DNA of 64,000 bases from Bidens hawaiensis (lineage: Eukaryota; Streptophyta; Magnoliopsida; Asterales; Asteraceae): NCBI GenBank assembly GCA_021521415.1, contig JAIQDT010009160.1, forward strand, positions 1 through 64,000, given 5' to 3'. This document shows positions 11,999 through 22,297 of this stretch, one piece after another. Each line of letters opens with the position of its first letter. Position 1 is the first letter of the stretch. The notes beneath the pieces were generated by a model that saw only the letters and a program-made list of their open reading frames with translations, was not told where the DNA came from and did not search any database. Made by a program: the position numbers and the translations under genes.

Positions 11999-14313
11999 AT
12001 GAGGAAAAGAACCCCTCGATCGCCCAATCCTTACTCATTCGTAACCTCAGAAGATTTCGTCGACCAGGGTCACATCCCTGCCACTGATGAAGACCAGTGT
12101 CTTTTTAAAGATCTCGACATTAGGTTTCTGAATGATTTAGGCTCGTTACCCGCTCAGGCCATCATTAGACCATACGACCCTAAAATCAAAGCTGACTTCT
12201 CTTCTAAAACCTAGGTTTGCTTATTCCATTACCCCTTTTCGATCTGTCTTTTGTATCCATTTTCTCCACTCATTAAGGAGTTCTTTTACATCACCGGGTT
12301 CTCTTACTCCCAAGTCATGCCAATGGTGTGGATAGTCTTGCCTACGATGGATCGCTTGAATAGAACCCATGAACTGTCCATAGGTATTCTTGAAATAGTC
12401 GCAACCTATAACCATCGTACACACGGATCTCGCCGTTACTGCCTTCAATCCAAATCCAGCCACCTTTACATGGTCCCCAAGGTGTCTGGTAATGATCACG
12501 ATTGGAAGAAGAAATTCTTTTTCATTCGCTGTGACTCTATTCCTGATGGAGTAAACTTGTCTGTTAAATGGGTTCACAAGGGTAGGAAATTCTTAGGATA
12601 TAATTTATTTTTGCAAACAGTTTGTATTAATACAGATTCTTTTTTGCAGTTGTGTTTGAGGATATAATAAGGTACAGGCTATATACAAATCGAAGGCTCA
12701 AGGCTTTATTTAAAATTTCGGCACAAGATAGGGAATTCTTGTTAGAAGAAGAAACATGGGAAACAAGCGCGACCGCTGCGAAGTCTCTTGAAAGTGTGTC
12801 TTCTGGTAAGTATTAGGGGTGTGCGTGGTGCGGTTCGGTGCGGATTTTGACTAAAACTGAACCAAAAATCAAACTTTCGGTTTTATGATTTTTTAAAACC
12901 ATTCGGTTTCGGTTTTTTCGGTTTTTGGTTTTCGGTTTTTGGGTTCGGTTCGGTTTTGAATGCGGTTTTTTTGGTTTTGCTAGCCGAGCCAAAACTTTTT
13001 GGGCAAAAAACACTTGACCCAAGATATTGAAATCGAGCATGCCATTTTTTTTCTTTAACCTAATGATTAATAGAAAATTGAATATTGGACCTAAGATATT
13101 AAAAGATAATAAAAGACATATTTTAAATTAAAATTCATAATCAAAACCGAAAGTACCTATTATTGGTTTTTAATCATACTTGCAAACCAAATATATTTGT
13201 ATTAACAATATGTTAATACTAAACAAATATTCATTGGTAGATTTTGTTTTAATGATTATGGGTAAGATGTTATGGTTATTTCGGTTGGGTTCGGTTTTTC
13301 AATTCTTAACAAAATACAAAACCGAACCAAAACCAATATTTTGAAATTTGCTAAAGTCCAAAACCGAACCACCGGTTTCTATTACGGTTTGGTTTTTTCG
13401 GTTCGGTTTTTTTGGTTTTATTGGTTTCTGTTCGGTTTTTCGGTTTTGTGCACACCCCTAGTAAGTATCTTCGGTATTTCATAAAATTCTTAGGATTTCA
13501 CTTTGTTGAGAATAACTTGATAAATCATTGCGCGGAGATGCCAAAGCCAAAATCTTCCTTCAGCTTAGTTGACCTGGATGATCTCATCGAGGACAAGAAC
13601 GTGGTTAAACAGGAACACTCCAAGACCCTCTCCCTAAAGGTAAGGGTTCCAACGACTCGTCAAAAGAGAGCTACCCAAAAGAAAAGGAAGCCCACCACTT
13701 CAGCTGAAACTGAGCCCTTTGCCGACATGAGCACTACCGATGCTGTAGAGAAGTTGCAAGCTCTCGCCAACTTTCTTGGAACAGTAAGTATCTTTGTTTA
13801 TCCTAAAAATAGTAATCTGCAAAAAAACTTATCTTAATTTGGGGATAACAGAAAACTGAAGGTTACCATCAGATATCCCAAGATGCTGAATTGGCTCTGA
13901 AAGAGGCTGAGGTCAAGATTGTCGATCTTCTATATGCAGCTGACCTAAAGAACAAGCTTCTCAAATAGAAGGACAAAGAGATTATGGACCTCAGAACTTC
14001 ATTTGAGTTGGAGAAGACTGATTTTATTGGAGAGGCCAAGAGATCTGCAACCACCAATATCCTGGAGTCAATGAGCAAGATGTAAGAGGAGGTTCAAGCG
14101 AAGGTCTATGTGATGGATTCCTGGAATTACGCGACTTGGAGGAAGAAGCTAAAGATGCTGAGGGGTGAGAAGGTTGAAGAGGTTGATGTGGCAGGTACCT
14201 CTAAGGTGATTAAGGAGACATGTGCTAGTGAGGAGATGAAGGAGACGAAGGCTAGTGAGGCGATGGAATCAGAGAAGATGGAGGGTGATCATGGTGATGG
14301 TGTCAAGGTTTGA
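11999..14313 (+). pseudogene. Opposite-strand gene of Tat E (homologue of the F gene)
   Basis: This gene runs against pol, in the same place as in element F. Exon 1 (11999-12581) starts MRKRTPRSPNPYSF and contains IRPYDPKIKADF, YPFSPLIKEFFYITGFSY, PMVWIVLPTMDRL and KFFFIRCDSIPDGV. A single TAG at 12212 replaces the Trp seen in F. The donor AAG|G-GTAGG and acceptor TTTTTTGCAG give exon 2 at 12650-12805, with the same position and phase as F. A MITE fills the next intron. Exon 3 is about 13538-13783 (donor GTAAGTATC). Exon 4 (13852-14313) is coiled-coil-like, then acidic with TAG at 13966 and TAA at 14083. The conserved WRKKLKML matches WKAALDDL in F. The family is known mainly from plant retrotransposons and its role is unproven. 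Confidence 0.75.
12814..13460. mobile_element. hAT-type MITE inside the Tat E opposite-strand gene
   Basis: This 647-bp element has terminal inverted repeats TAGGGGTGTGC and GCACACCCCTA. It is flanked by identical 8-bp target duplications GTAAGTAT at 12806-12813 and 13461-13468. Both ends are packed with CGGTTTT and AACCGAA words in both orientations, as expected for subterminal binding repeats of hAT elements. There is no transposase ORF, so it is non-autonomous. The target is the splice donor after exon 2, so the donor is present twice. Confidence 0.9.
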
Positions 14314-14908
14314 ACCTGGTGTTTAAGTTGTTTTGGTATGTTTCTGATAGTTGTTCGAACAATTTTTACTTTAGTTGTGTAAGGATAATATAACATGCTT
14401 AAGACAATAATTTGGGTGGAGGGATCCTGGTTCAGGACGAAGCCCAAACTGACTTTTATTTCCTGCTTTTGAACAATATGATGGTTCAGGTGGATGGGCT
14501 CCTTTTTGATTGAAACCTGAATCATCTTTTCCTGCACTATGATATCAGTATAACAACTCTTTATAACTTATGTTGGTATTTTATCCTCGTTCATGTTATT
14601 AAATCTTCAAAATAAAGTTGATTTCATTAGAATTTAGAAATCTAGGGGAAGTTTCTTAACAAATTAGGTTTAATTCAATAAACCAACACGAAGTCATAAA
14701 ATTCATTTTATAAATAAGGCAAGCAGTAGGAAATAAAGAATATTCACAAATAGGAAGTCATACCATAATCATACAACAACTAATTCTGATAAGGTATAGA
14801 TCATTCCATCCTTGTAATAAGAATATTCTTCATAATGTACTTCCAATTACAGAAATATATTGATAGGCCTGTAATATTAACATTATCATGAAAATAACTT
14901 CAGAAATT
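14314..14908. other. Tat E 3' region between opposite-strand gene and tandem array
   Basis: No ORF is supported. The sequence is AT-rich and non-repetitive apart from occasional GGATCC and AGGATAA words. Confidence 0.4.
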
Positions 14909-15415
14909 CTGGCGACAAGGCCTCAATAAACTGGCGACTAGGCCTCAATAAACTGGCGACCAGGCCTAAACAAACTGGCGACAAGCCCTAAACAAACTGG
15001 CGACATGGCCTAAACAAACTGGCGATAAGGCCTAAACAAACTGGCGACAAGGCCCTTAGAAGAGGTGAAAACCCCTTAAACCTTGGGAATAAACTAGCTA
15101 CAAGGCCCTTAGAAGAGGTGCAAACCCTTTAAACCTTAGGAGTAAACTTGCGACAAGGCCCTTAGGGATGGTATGTCTACCATTAACTTTATATTCAAAC
15201 CAATAGCTGAGGATAGCGAGGTAACAAGTCACTATATTTCATGTGCTGGACCCGCCTCTTGAACTATGGCTGAATAAACGTGCGCTACAGGCGATCTTAA
15301 GAAGACGTGAAAACCCCTTAAACCTTAGAAGGCAATGAATAATACCTTAACTGGCGGCAAGCCCCAAAGAAACTTGCGACAAGGCCTAAACAAACTGGCG
15401 ACAAGGCCCAAATTA
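14909..15415 (-). repeat. Tandem array in Tat E 3' region
   Basis: The first block (14909-15060) holds about seven units of about 22 bp with core CTGGCGACAAGGCCTAAACA. It is followed by longer units containing the same core plus AGAAGAGGTGAAAACCCCTT. A second small block lies at about 15350-15415. The position between integrase and opposite-strand gene matches the array of element F, with a partly related unit. Confidence 0.85.
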
Positions 15416-15644
15416 ACTCCATTCCATGTGGGGATACCACATGTCATCAGGCTACAAAACACTCAAATCTAGGTAAGGGGTGGGTGTTCGCCTTGCTAAC
15501 ATCCCTCCGATGCTTAAGTCAGTAATGTGATAAAGGAATAATCATATTGAAAATGAATAAAAATGTAAATTCGAATACATAACTTAGTTGTTTAACATCA
15601 CTGTTAAATTTCTCAGGATAACAGTTATCCTCGGGATAGAAGTC
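15416..15644. other. Tat E spacer after pol
   Basis: This short non-coding stretch lies between the array and the pol stop codon. Nothing else is recognised in it. Confidence 0.4.
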
Positions 15645-16660
15645 TTACATAAAATATTTTTTGAGGTGGATAGCGTTCCAAGCCCTTGTAGCAGGTCACC
15701 ATCCAAAGTATACAATCTGTATGCCCCCCTTTCCTGCTTCTGAGTCAATCAAGTAAGGACCTTCCCACTTTGGTGCAAGCTTTCCATCCGCAGGATTTGT
15801 AGTATTCTGAAAGGCTTTTTGGAGAACTAAATCCCCTTCTTAAAATCTACGAACCTTGATATTCTTGTTGTAGGACTTTTCTATCTTCTACTGATAAGAT
15901 GCCATTCTGATCTTTGCCAAATCCATGAGTTCTTCTACTGCATCTAGATCTTCAAGTAGACTCTGAGTATTATCTTCAGGATTCTGATAACTGATTCTAG
16001 CCGTAGGGATAACCATCTCTGTAGGGATAACTGCTTCAGTTCCAAATACCAATGTGAAAGGAGTCTGACAAGTAGCGTTCTTTGAAGTGGTTCTATCTTC
16101 CCAAAGAACAAAAGGAGTTCCTCGGCCCACTTTCCCTTCTTAGAGCCCAACTTTACTTCAGGTTATTGATAATGATTTTGTTGCTTGACTCGGCCTGACC
16201 ATTAGCCTAAGGATGGACAGGGGTTGAGGTGATCATCTTGATTCCCCAACTGGCACAGAAGTTGGTGGTTCTTTTGCCAATGAACCGCGAGCTATTGTCA
16301 CACACTATCTCTGCCAGGATTCCAAATCTTGTCAGTATATTGCGCTTGATGAACGAGATAACTTCTTTCCTCCTGGAGCTCTTGGTATTTTCCCCACAAT
16401 ATCCATACCCCACTTCATGATAGGCCAAGGGGATATAATAGGATACAAGGGTTCTGCTGACTGGTGCTAAATGTTGCTATGTCTCTAGCATGAATCACAT
16501 TTCTGGGAATAATTCACAGCATCCCTCTTCATCGGTGGCCAAAAGTATCCGGTCCTCAGGATTTTGGAGAATAGTGCTCTGCCCCCAGTGTGATTCCCAC
16601 AGTCTCCTTCATGGATATCCTGGAGAACTTCTTGAGCTTTTGCCTTTTCCAAGCACCTAA
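15645..16660 (-). pseudogene. Tat E pol: integrase
   Basis: Read on the minus strand, the zinc-binding part is near 16640-16500. The core follows, with its second Asp in [10 protein letters not shown] near 16310 and Glu in NGQAESSNK near 16200-16170. The C-terminal WAEELL and VFGTEAVIPTE region is near 16130-16010, and the HLKKYFM tail ends in TAA at 15645. Open pieces are 16428-16207 and 16130-15888, with frame changes near 16150 and stops upstream. The order and sequence match element F closely, so the two are members of one family. Confidence 0.85.
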
Positions 16661-16667
16661 GATTTGG

Positions 16668-17330
16668 TCATGCAAGAGATTTTCTGTATAATATATCATT
16701 CATTATAGTATATGGGATTACCTTTGTGTGAAAAGCCCTTGGGTTTTTATCCTTGGGGATAACTTCATCCTGAATATATCTCCTGATTGTGTTAATCCAA
16801 GAACTTTTGTTATCTTTGGGATTTTTGACTCCCATATCTTCATCATCATCTGATATTTCGTTGACACCTTGATTTCCTATTTCTGGGCTCAGGATATGTA
16901 TGATAGGAATCTTGACACGTTCCAGTATCCTAAAGGATGAAGCTAAATATGCTAGGGCATCTGCTTCAACATTCTCTTCTCTAGGTACCTGTGAAATATC
17001 AAACATTTCAAAACACTTTGCTAGTTTTTTGACTAGCTCTAAATATTTCATTAGTTTTTCTCCTCTAACAGTATATGAACCATTAAAAGGATTAGTTAAT
17101 AATAATGAATCAACATGTACTTGAATAAATCTGATTTTCATGTCGATTGCTAGTTGTAATCACGCTATCAAAGCTTCATATTCTGCCTCATTATTTGTTG
17201 CTTGAGATCCAAAGGATATGGATTGAGGCATAATGTCCCCCTGTGGCGATTTCAGTAGGATCCCGAGACCTGTTCCTTTAAAATTAGAAGCACCATCAGT
17301 GTATAGAGTCTACTTATCTTTGGTTTCTTC
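16668..17330 (-). pseudogene. Tat E pol: second (archaeal-type) RNase H
   Basis: The domain has the Tat signature order TDGASN, NNEAEYEALI, VDSLLLTN and VEADALAYLAS, giving the four acidic active-site residues. The open part 17141-16668 starts MKIRFIQVHVDSLL and ends at the linker to integrase. One stop lies between the Glu motif and MKIRF. The family uses this extra domain besides the ordinary RNase H. A longer acidic linker (SDDDEDMG) distinguishes it from the F copy. Confidence 0.85.
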
Positions 17331-17690
17331 AAGTTGTTGAACTTCCAAGTCTGCTTCTTCTTTAAGTTCACTGGTGAAATCAGCCACAAAGTCTGCTAAT
17401 GCCTGGGATTTGATGGCAGTTCTAGGTTCATACGTTATATCATATGCACTTAGCTTACAACCCATTTTGCCATTCTACCTGACATTTCTAGTTTTCTAAA
17501 AAACAGACTTAATAGGGTAATTAGTTTTAACACATATAGGGTGAGTTTCAAAATAGTGTCTAAGTTTAGTAGATGCCATAATAAATGCTAAAATTAATTT
17601 CTCAAGATAATAATACCTGGTTTCAGCATCCAATAGACTTTTACTTACATAATAGATGGGATGCTATTGACCTTGTAGATCATTGGCTTA
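17331..17690 (-). pseudogene. Tat E pol: ordinary RNase H
   Basis: The domain follows RT directly and continues from the RT frame after a stop at about 17688. Readable motifs include YYVSKSLLDAETRYY, then ILAFIMASTKLRHYF and THPICVKTNYPI, with a closing QALADFVADF. Several stops are present, including two TAGs around 17500 and 17475. Its place before the archaeal-type domain gives the dual RNase H layout. Confidence 0.8.
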
Positions 17691-18739
17691 AACTACACTC
17701 AAAGCATTATTTGATACAGCTAGATATAGAGATAGAGGTTCACCTACTTCGAGTTTTACCGGTAGAGGAGCAGAGGAAAGATAAGCTTTTAAGGACATCA
17801 AAGCTTCCTCATGCTTACTAGTCCATTCGAAATTCTTATTTTTCCTCAGGATATCATAAAATTCTTTGCACTTCTCTGAGGATTTGGATATGAATCTGTT
17901 GAGTGCCGCTATCCTACCAGTTAGCCTTTGAACATCCCTGACTGATGCTGGGGATTTCAAATTCAGGATAGCTTGTATCTGCTCTGGACTCGCCTCTATT
18001 CCCCTTTTGGTGACCATATATCCCAAAAAATTCCCAGCCTTCACTCCGAAATGGCACTTTGAAGGGTTCAGCTTCATGTTATATTTGTCGAGGATATCAA
18101 ATGCAGTCTTGAGATCCTGGAGGTCATCCTCAGCTTTCATGGACTTCACCACCCTATCATCGATATAAAATTCCATCTTGTCCCCCGGTTGCTCTTTGAT
18201 CATCATATTAACTAACCTTTGATAGGTTGCACCTGCATTTCTAAGTCCAAAGGGCATAGCAATATGACAATAATTACCTTTGGGAGTCATGAAGGCTGTG
18301 TCTTCTTGATTTCATGGCTCCATTTGGATTTGCTGAAATCCAGAGGATGCATCCATAAATGTCAGCATTTCGTCGCCAGCTATAACGTCTACCATGAATC
18401 GATGTGTGGTGGAGGGAATGGATCCTTAGGGCAGGCCTTATACAAGTCTATGAAATCCACACAAACTCTCCATTTGCCATTCTTTTTCTGCATAACCACC
18501 ACATTTGCTAACCGTCGGGGATATTGGACTTCCCTGATCATATTTGCCTTTAAGGGTCTTTCAACTTCTTCTTGGATGATTATGTTTCTCTCAGGTGCAA
18601 ACTTTCTTCTCTTTTGATGGATTGGCCTGAAATAATTATCAGTTCCAAGTTTATGTGTTATAATATCTTTGGAAATACCTGTCATATCTTCATGTTTCCA
18701 TGCAAATGTTGACAGTCTCGACTTGAGGAAATCAAGCAA
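17691..18739 (-). pseudogene. Tat E pol: reverse transcriptase
   Basis: The N-terminal fingers are open from 18739 to 18389 (VVVMQKKNGKWRVCVDF, then LYKACPKDPFP). The first catalytic Asp is in LTFMDASSGFQQ near 18360, CHIAMPFGLRNAGATYQRL is near 18270-18215, and the active-site box YIDDRVVK is near 18160. NPSKCHFGV and GNFLGYMV follow. A frameshift lies at about 18395-18405 and a TGA at 18312-18314 between two otherwise clean frames. The usual residue after the DD is Met or Val, whereas this copy has Arg. Confidence 0.9.
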
Positions 18740-18979
18740 CTTTGACTCAATATCCTCAGGAATGCTCGTCTCCTATCATCACTTTGACTTCAGGATCCTC
18801 AAGATAAGGAAGTACTTCTTTAAATTCTTGTTCCTTGGCCTCCATTACGTCTCGTGCTGGCTTATGTAATTGCTACGCTTGCTGGGATCTGGCAGTACAC
18901 TTAATAGAAGAGGTGTAGCAATTCTTTGCATCTTGTTGATCGCTGATGATTTTCATAACTCCCCATGGACTTGGGAGTT

Positions 18980-19743
18980 TCACACATTGGTGATAAGTGG
19001 AGGGGACAGCTTCCATGTCATGTATCCAGGCCTGCCTAATATAATATTGCAACAAGACAAACAGTCAATAACACAAAAGTTTTGCATTTTATTTACCCCT
19101 TCGACATATACTGGTAGCTTGATATCCCCAATAGTATTCTTAGTTTCTCCAATGAATCCAATTAATATTGAGGAACTGGGAATAATCTCATCCTCAGGAA
19201 TATTCAACTTTTTCAGCACATCTAATTGAATAATGTTGACCGAGCTTCCACCATCTATGAGGATCCTGCGCACATAATGGTTAGCTACATATAGTATTAT
19301 TACCAAATTATCATGGTGAGGATCCTGAATATTGAATCTATCGCTTTCATCAAAGGATATGGTCTTTGCTTGAGTGATAATGGATTTATTTGTTGGTCTA
19401 TCAACCACTTCTAACTTTCTTTGGTCAGCATTTCTTTTTGCAGCAGAATAAGAGGTTTCGCAGATGTCAGATCCTCCGGATATGAAGAGGATTGTTTTTG
19501 CATCCGTTGGTGGAGGAGTCGGTTTTTCAGGAACCTTTTCAGGATTTTGCTCTATTCCCTCTTTCATGCCAAGTAGCTCTTTAAAGTTGCCCTTGCTGAG
19601 AAGATAGCTGATCTCTCTTCTAAGTTCAATGCAATCATCAGTCAAGTGCCCAAGTCTTCGTGGAAGGCACACCACTTTGATTTGTCTTTCCAAGCTCCTT
19701 GTTTTTCCATCTTCTTTGGCCACCTGGCTTTCTCACCTAAATA
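18980..19743 (-). pseudogene. Tat E pol: protease region
   Basis: This open frame of 247 codons joins gag and RT. The aspartic protease motif is ILIDGGSSVNII near 19245, with DGGSS replacing the usual DTG/DSG as in many Tat elements. The second conserved patch is NIILGRPGYM near 19040. An upstream FISGGSDICETSY segment and a short cysteine-containing remnant lie near the N-terminus. The protease cleaves the polyprotein. The frame is shifted relative to both gag and RT. Confidence 0.8.
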
Positions 19744-20637
19744 TTACATGGCACACATTAATCCACCAATATCAACAGAAAAACAATATTCAGAGACCTT
19801 AGGATATTCTTCATCATCTTCACCCTCTACTGCACTGATCCTGGGGTTATCAGGCTTATAATAAGGCTTTGATCGATATAATTTTCCCGGGGATTCAACC
19901 TTCTGGTTCGTCTGGTCATACTTCGGAATATCGATCTTTTTAAAGTTTTTCTTATCGTCTTCTAGCCTGATAAACCTTAGGGCTCTGCTTCTTTCTTCAT
20001 CTAACGACCTGCATGGAGTCATAACAAGATCATCATAGAAAGAGTAGTCTTTCTCTAACCCCAACTTAAGAGCTTCCACTGCCTAAGCAGGATTTAGATT
20101 TGGAATCTCAAGGATTCCCCAGGATTTTGGGTAACCCTGCAAAGATCACATGTCATTTTCTCAAATGTTCTACTGCAAGAAACCTGGTTATTGAACAAGT
20201 TAATTAAATGAGAAAAGGAAGTGATAGTATTAGGAGGAATATTCAGTAGCCATTTCATGGCTGCTCCAGTCAAGGTAGACCCAAACCCCTTGCAAAGACA
20301 TGCTTTCTTGATTTCAATAGGGATTGGGTTGATCTCCTTACGCTCTCTATATTGTGTAACGTGTTCCTCAGGATCCGTCGAACCATCATATAGCTTCATA
20401 TTTGGGGTTTGAAACCATTTAGGGATCTGTACGTCACCAAATGATGGCACAAATCGGGATATTCTTTGACTATCAGTGGGAACTTTGACGGATTACACCA
20501 GGAGTATTTCATATCATGTCCTTTAGGTTCTTTAATTCCCGGGCTAAACTTGAACTTATGCATTCCCAAACATAGTATTTCCCGGAGTAGCAAATGGAGT
20601 GGTCGAGATGTTAGTCTGCATTGGGATAAAGTCTTTC
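19744..20637 (-). pseudogene. Tat E gag
   Basis: Gag forms the particle that packages element RNA. The core frame 20450-20094 reads PSFGDVQIPKWFQTPNMKLY, then DPEEHVTQYRE, MKWLLNIPPNTITSF and LCRVTQNPGESL; the W-fx-M-Y-DG-DP-EH pattern is typical of gypsy gag. It continues in another frame at 20079-19744 (MEALKLGLEKDYSFYDDL). A stop separates it from the repeat-rich N-terminal part. No intact start is identifiable because the 5' end is truncated. Confidence 0.8.
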
Positions 20638-20925
20638 TAGTGCACCTCAGAGGATCCTTCAAACTGTTGAGTCTGAGCAAATGGATGTTGAGGATTGAAG
20701 AATCCTGATGGAGGCACTCCTGAGAATCCTGCATGTTGCTGAAATCCTGAGGATACCGCCTGCTGGTAAGAACCTGAGGATCCCGTCTGGTGGAACAATC
20801 CAGAGGATCCAGACTGTTGAAACGATCCTGAGGATCCTCCCTGCTGTGACAATCCTGAGGATCCTGCATGTTGAAACAGCCCAGCAGAAGATGCACACAA
20901 GTACCCCTGGGATCCAGATTGAAGA
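20638..20925 (-). repeat. 27-bp coding repeats in Tat E gag N-terminus
   Basis: About six tandem units of 27 bp encode nine residues of the form SSGxxQQxG in the frame that matches gag. All carry the core CCTGAGGATCC or a variant. The other minus-strand frames are also open across the array, which creates overlapping spurious ORFs. The array is cut by the junction to copia A near 20925. Confidence 0.8.
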
Positions 20926-21515
20926 ATCCTGGAAGTTGCCATTGGATGGCGGTAAAGAGCATATTGAGATACCTCAGAAGGACTAAGGACATGTTCTAAT
21001 ATATGGCTCTGGTGAGGAGGAACTCGTTGTGAAGGGTTACACGGATGCGAGTTTCCAAACTGATCGAGATGATTCTTGATCATAATCGGGATATGTTTTC
21101 ATCATGAATGGTGGGGCTGTCTCTTGGAAGAGCGCAAAACAAGATGTGGTAGCATTGTCCACCACTGAATAGGAATATGTCACCACCTCATTGGCAGCTC
21201 AAGAAGCTACATGGATAAGAAAGTTCATTGCCGACCTAGGGGTGGTCCATACCATTCGGGACCCTCTAGAAATCTTTTGTGACAACGAGGGCGCGATTGC
21301 TCAAATCAAGGAACCTCGTGCATATCAAAAAAACAAGGCAAATTGAGAGGAGACTCAACTACATAAGGGATGAAGTTGAAAAAGGAAAGATATGTATTCG
21401 CAAATTTCACACTGATCAAAACATTGCGGATCCACTCACGAAGCTCCTTGAAAGGTCGAAGCATCAGGATCATACTTGCGCCTTAGGACTTCAATATTCT
21501 AGTGATTGGATTTGA
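20926..21515 (+). pseudogene. Copia A RNase H, C-terminal pol
   Basis: This is the end of a copia polyprotein, resuming at the position equal to copia B 51480 (GHWMAVKSIL-like). It contains LRRTKDMF, then frame-shifted SWKSAKQD and IFCDNEGAIAQIKEP equivalents, and ends in clean RRLNYIRDEVEKGKICIRK and a TGA at 21513. The left joint removes the end of integrase and all RT relative to the fragment at 10929-11167. Stops and at least two frameshifts are present. Confidence 0.85.
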
Positions 21516-22297
21516 AATATTTTATATTCGGATATCGGAAAAATTTTTATTTTGACTCATTCCTACGATTATGGTTTATGATTATAACTTTTGAGTTATG
21601 TTCCATTTTAGCATGTTTAAATATGTTAATAAGTTAACTATTCTAAATGTTCGTAGTCATTCATATTTGTGGGAAAAAAATATGAAGGTAAGACTATTAT
21701 GAACTTGGATTGGTGGATATTCATATGGGATGAATATAGAGCAAGGGTTTGCTGCCAAGGTTTATAAATATTTATGGGATATAAATATTGGATTGACCAG
21801 CCCTCAAATGTTACTGCATGCAATCCTTGTGAATGGTGGTCATATGTAAATTTGAGTAAAGGCGAATATCATAGTATCCTCTGACCTAAGATACATATTG
21901 GGTCTTGATATTCACCAAATATTATGCTTTGACTTTGTTCTTTGCTGCTCTGAAACATTACGGTACATAAGTCTAAAGATTAGGTATGGTACGAGGTGAT
22001 TGTGAGAGACATATGTAGTCAATAGGGGATTTGTCCCTCTTATTCGTTGAGAGTGAGATGTCTCAGGCCTCCTAAGTTAATCAACATAGAATGATCACTC
22101 ATTGTCTTTGGATTTGAACATGACATCTGTGGCAAAAGATAAATGATAGATTCACCTAAATCTTTTCAAGTCGGGGACTTGAAGGGGATGATGTTATTGA
22201 ATGGCACTTTGTTATACGTATTAGGGGTAGTAAACCGTTGTTAGGTGGTATTTGCTATTTGCATCAATCTTCTATGAATCTTGTGCAGGTGGGAGAT
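21516..22297 (+). other. Copia A 3' untranslated region and polypurine tract
   Basis: The roughly 780-bp region between RNase H and LTR is conserved in copia B (52059-52837) and copia C. No ORF is supported. The tract GGTGGGAGAT at about 22288-22297 precedes the LTR. Confidence 0.7.

Larger units (their letters stand above)
11168..20925 (-). mobile_element. Ty3/gypsy Tat-lineage element E (5'-truncated)
   Basis: This minus-strand Tat element carries gag, protease, RT, RNase H, archaeal-type RNase H and integrase, then a tandem array, an opposite-strand gene, a polypurine tract and a 3' LTR. Only the 5' LTR and leader are missing, because at about 20925 the sequence passes directly into copia A RNase H. 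The left edge TGTTTCGG is the reversed LTR end and cuts copia A integrase. The duplication would be GAAGG at 11163-11167, but the partner is deleted. Pol has several stops and frameshifts. Confidence 0.85.

Noticed and set aside
12813..13040. Minus-strand ORF with repeated NRT/KPK residues
   Set aside because: It is the low-complexity subterminal repeat of the MITE.
20637..21083. 148-codon minus-strand ORF
   Set aside because: It crosses the joint between Tat gag repeats and copia RNase H read backwards; only the part below 20925 is real gag sequence.
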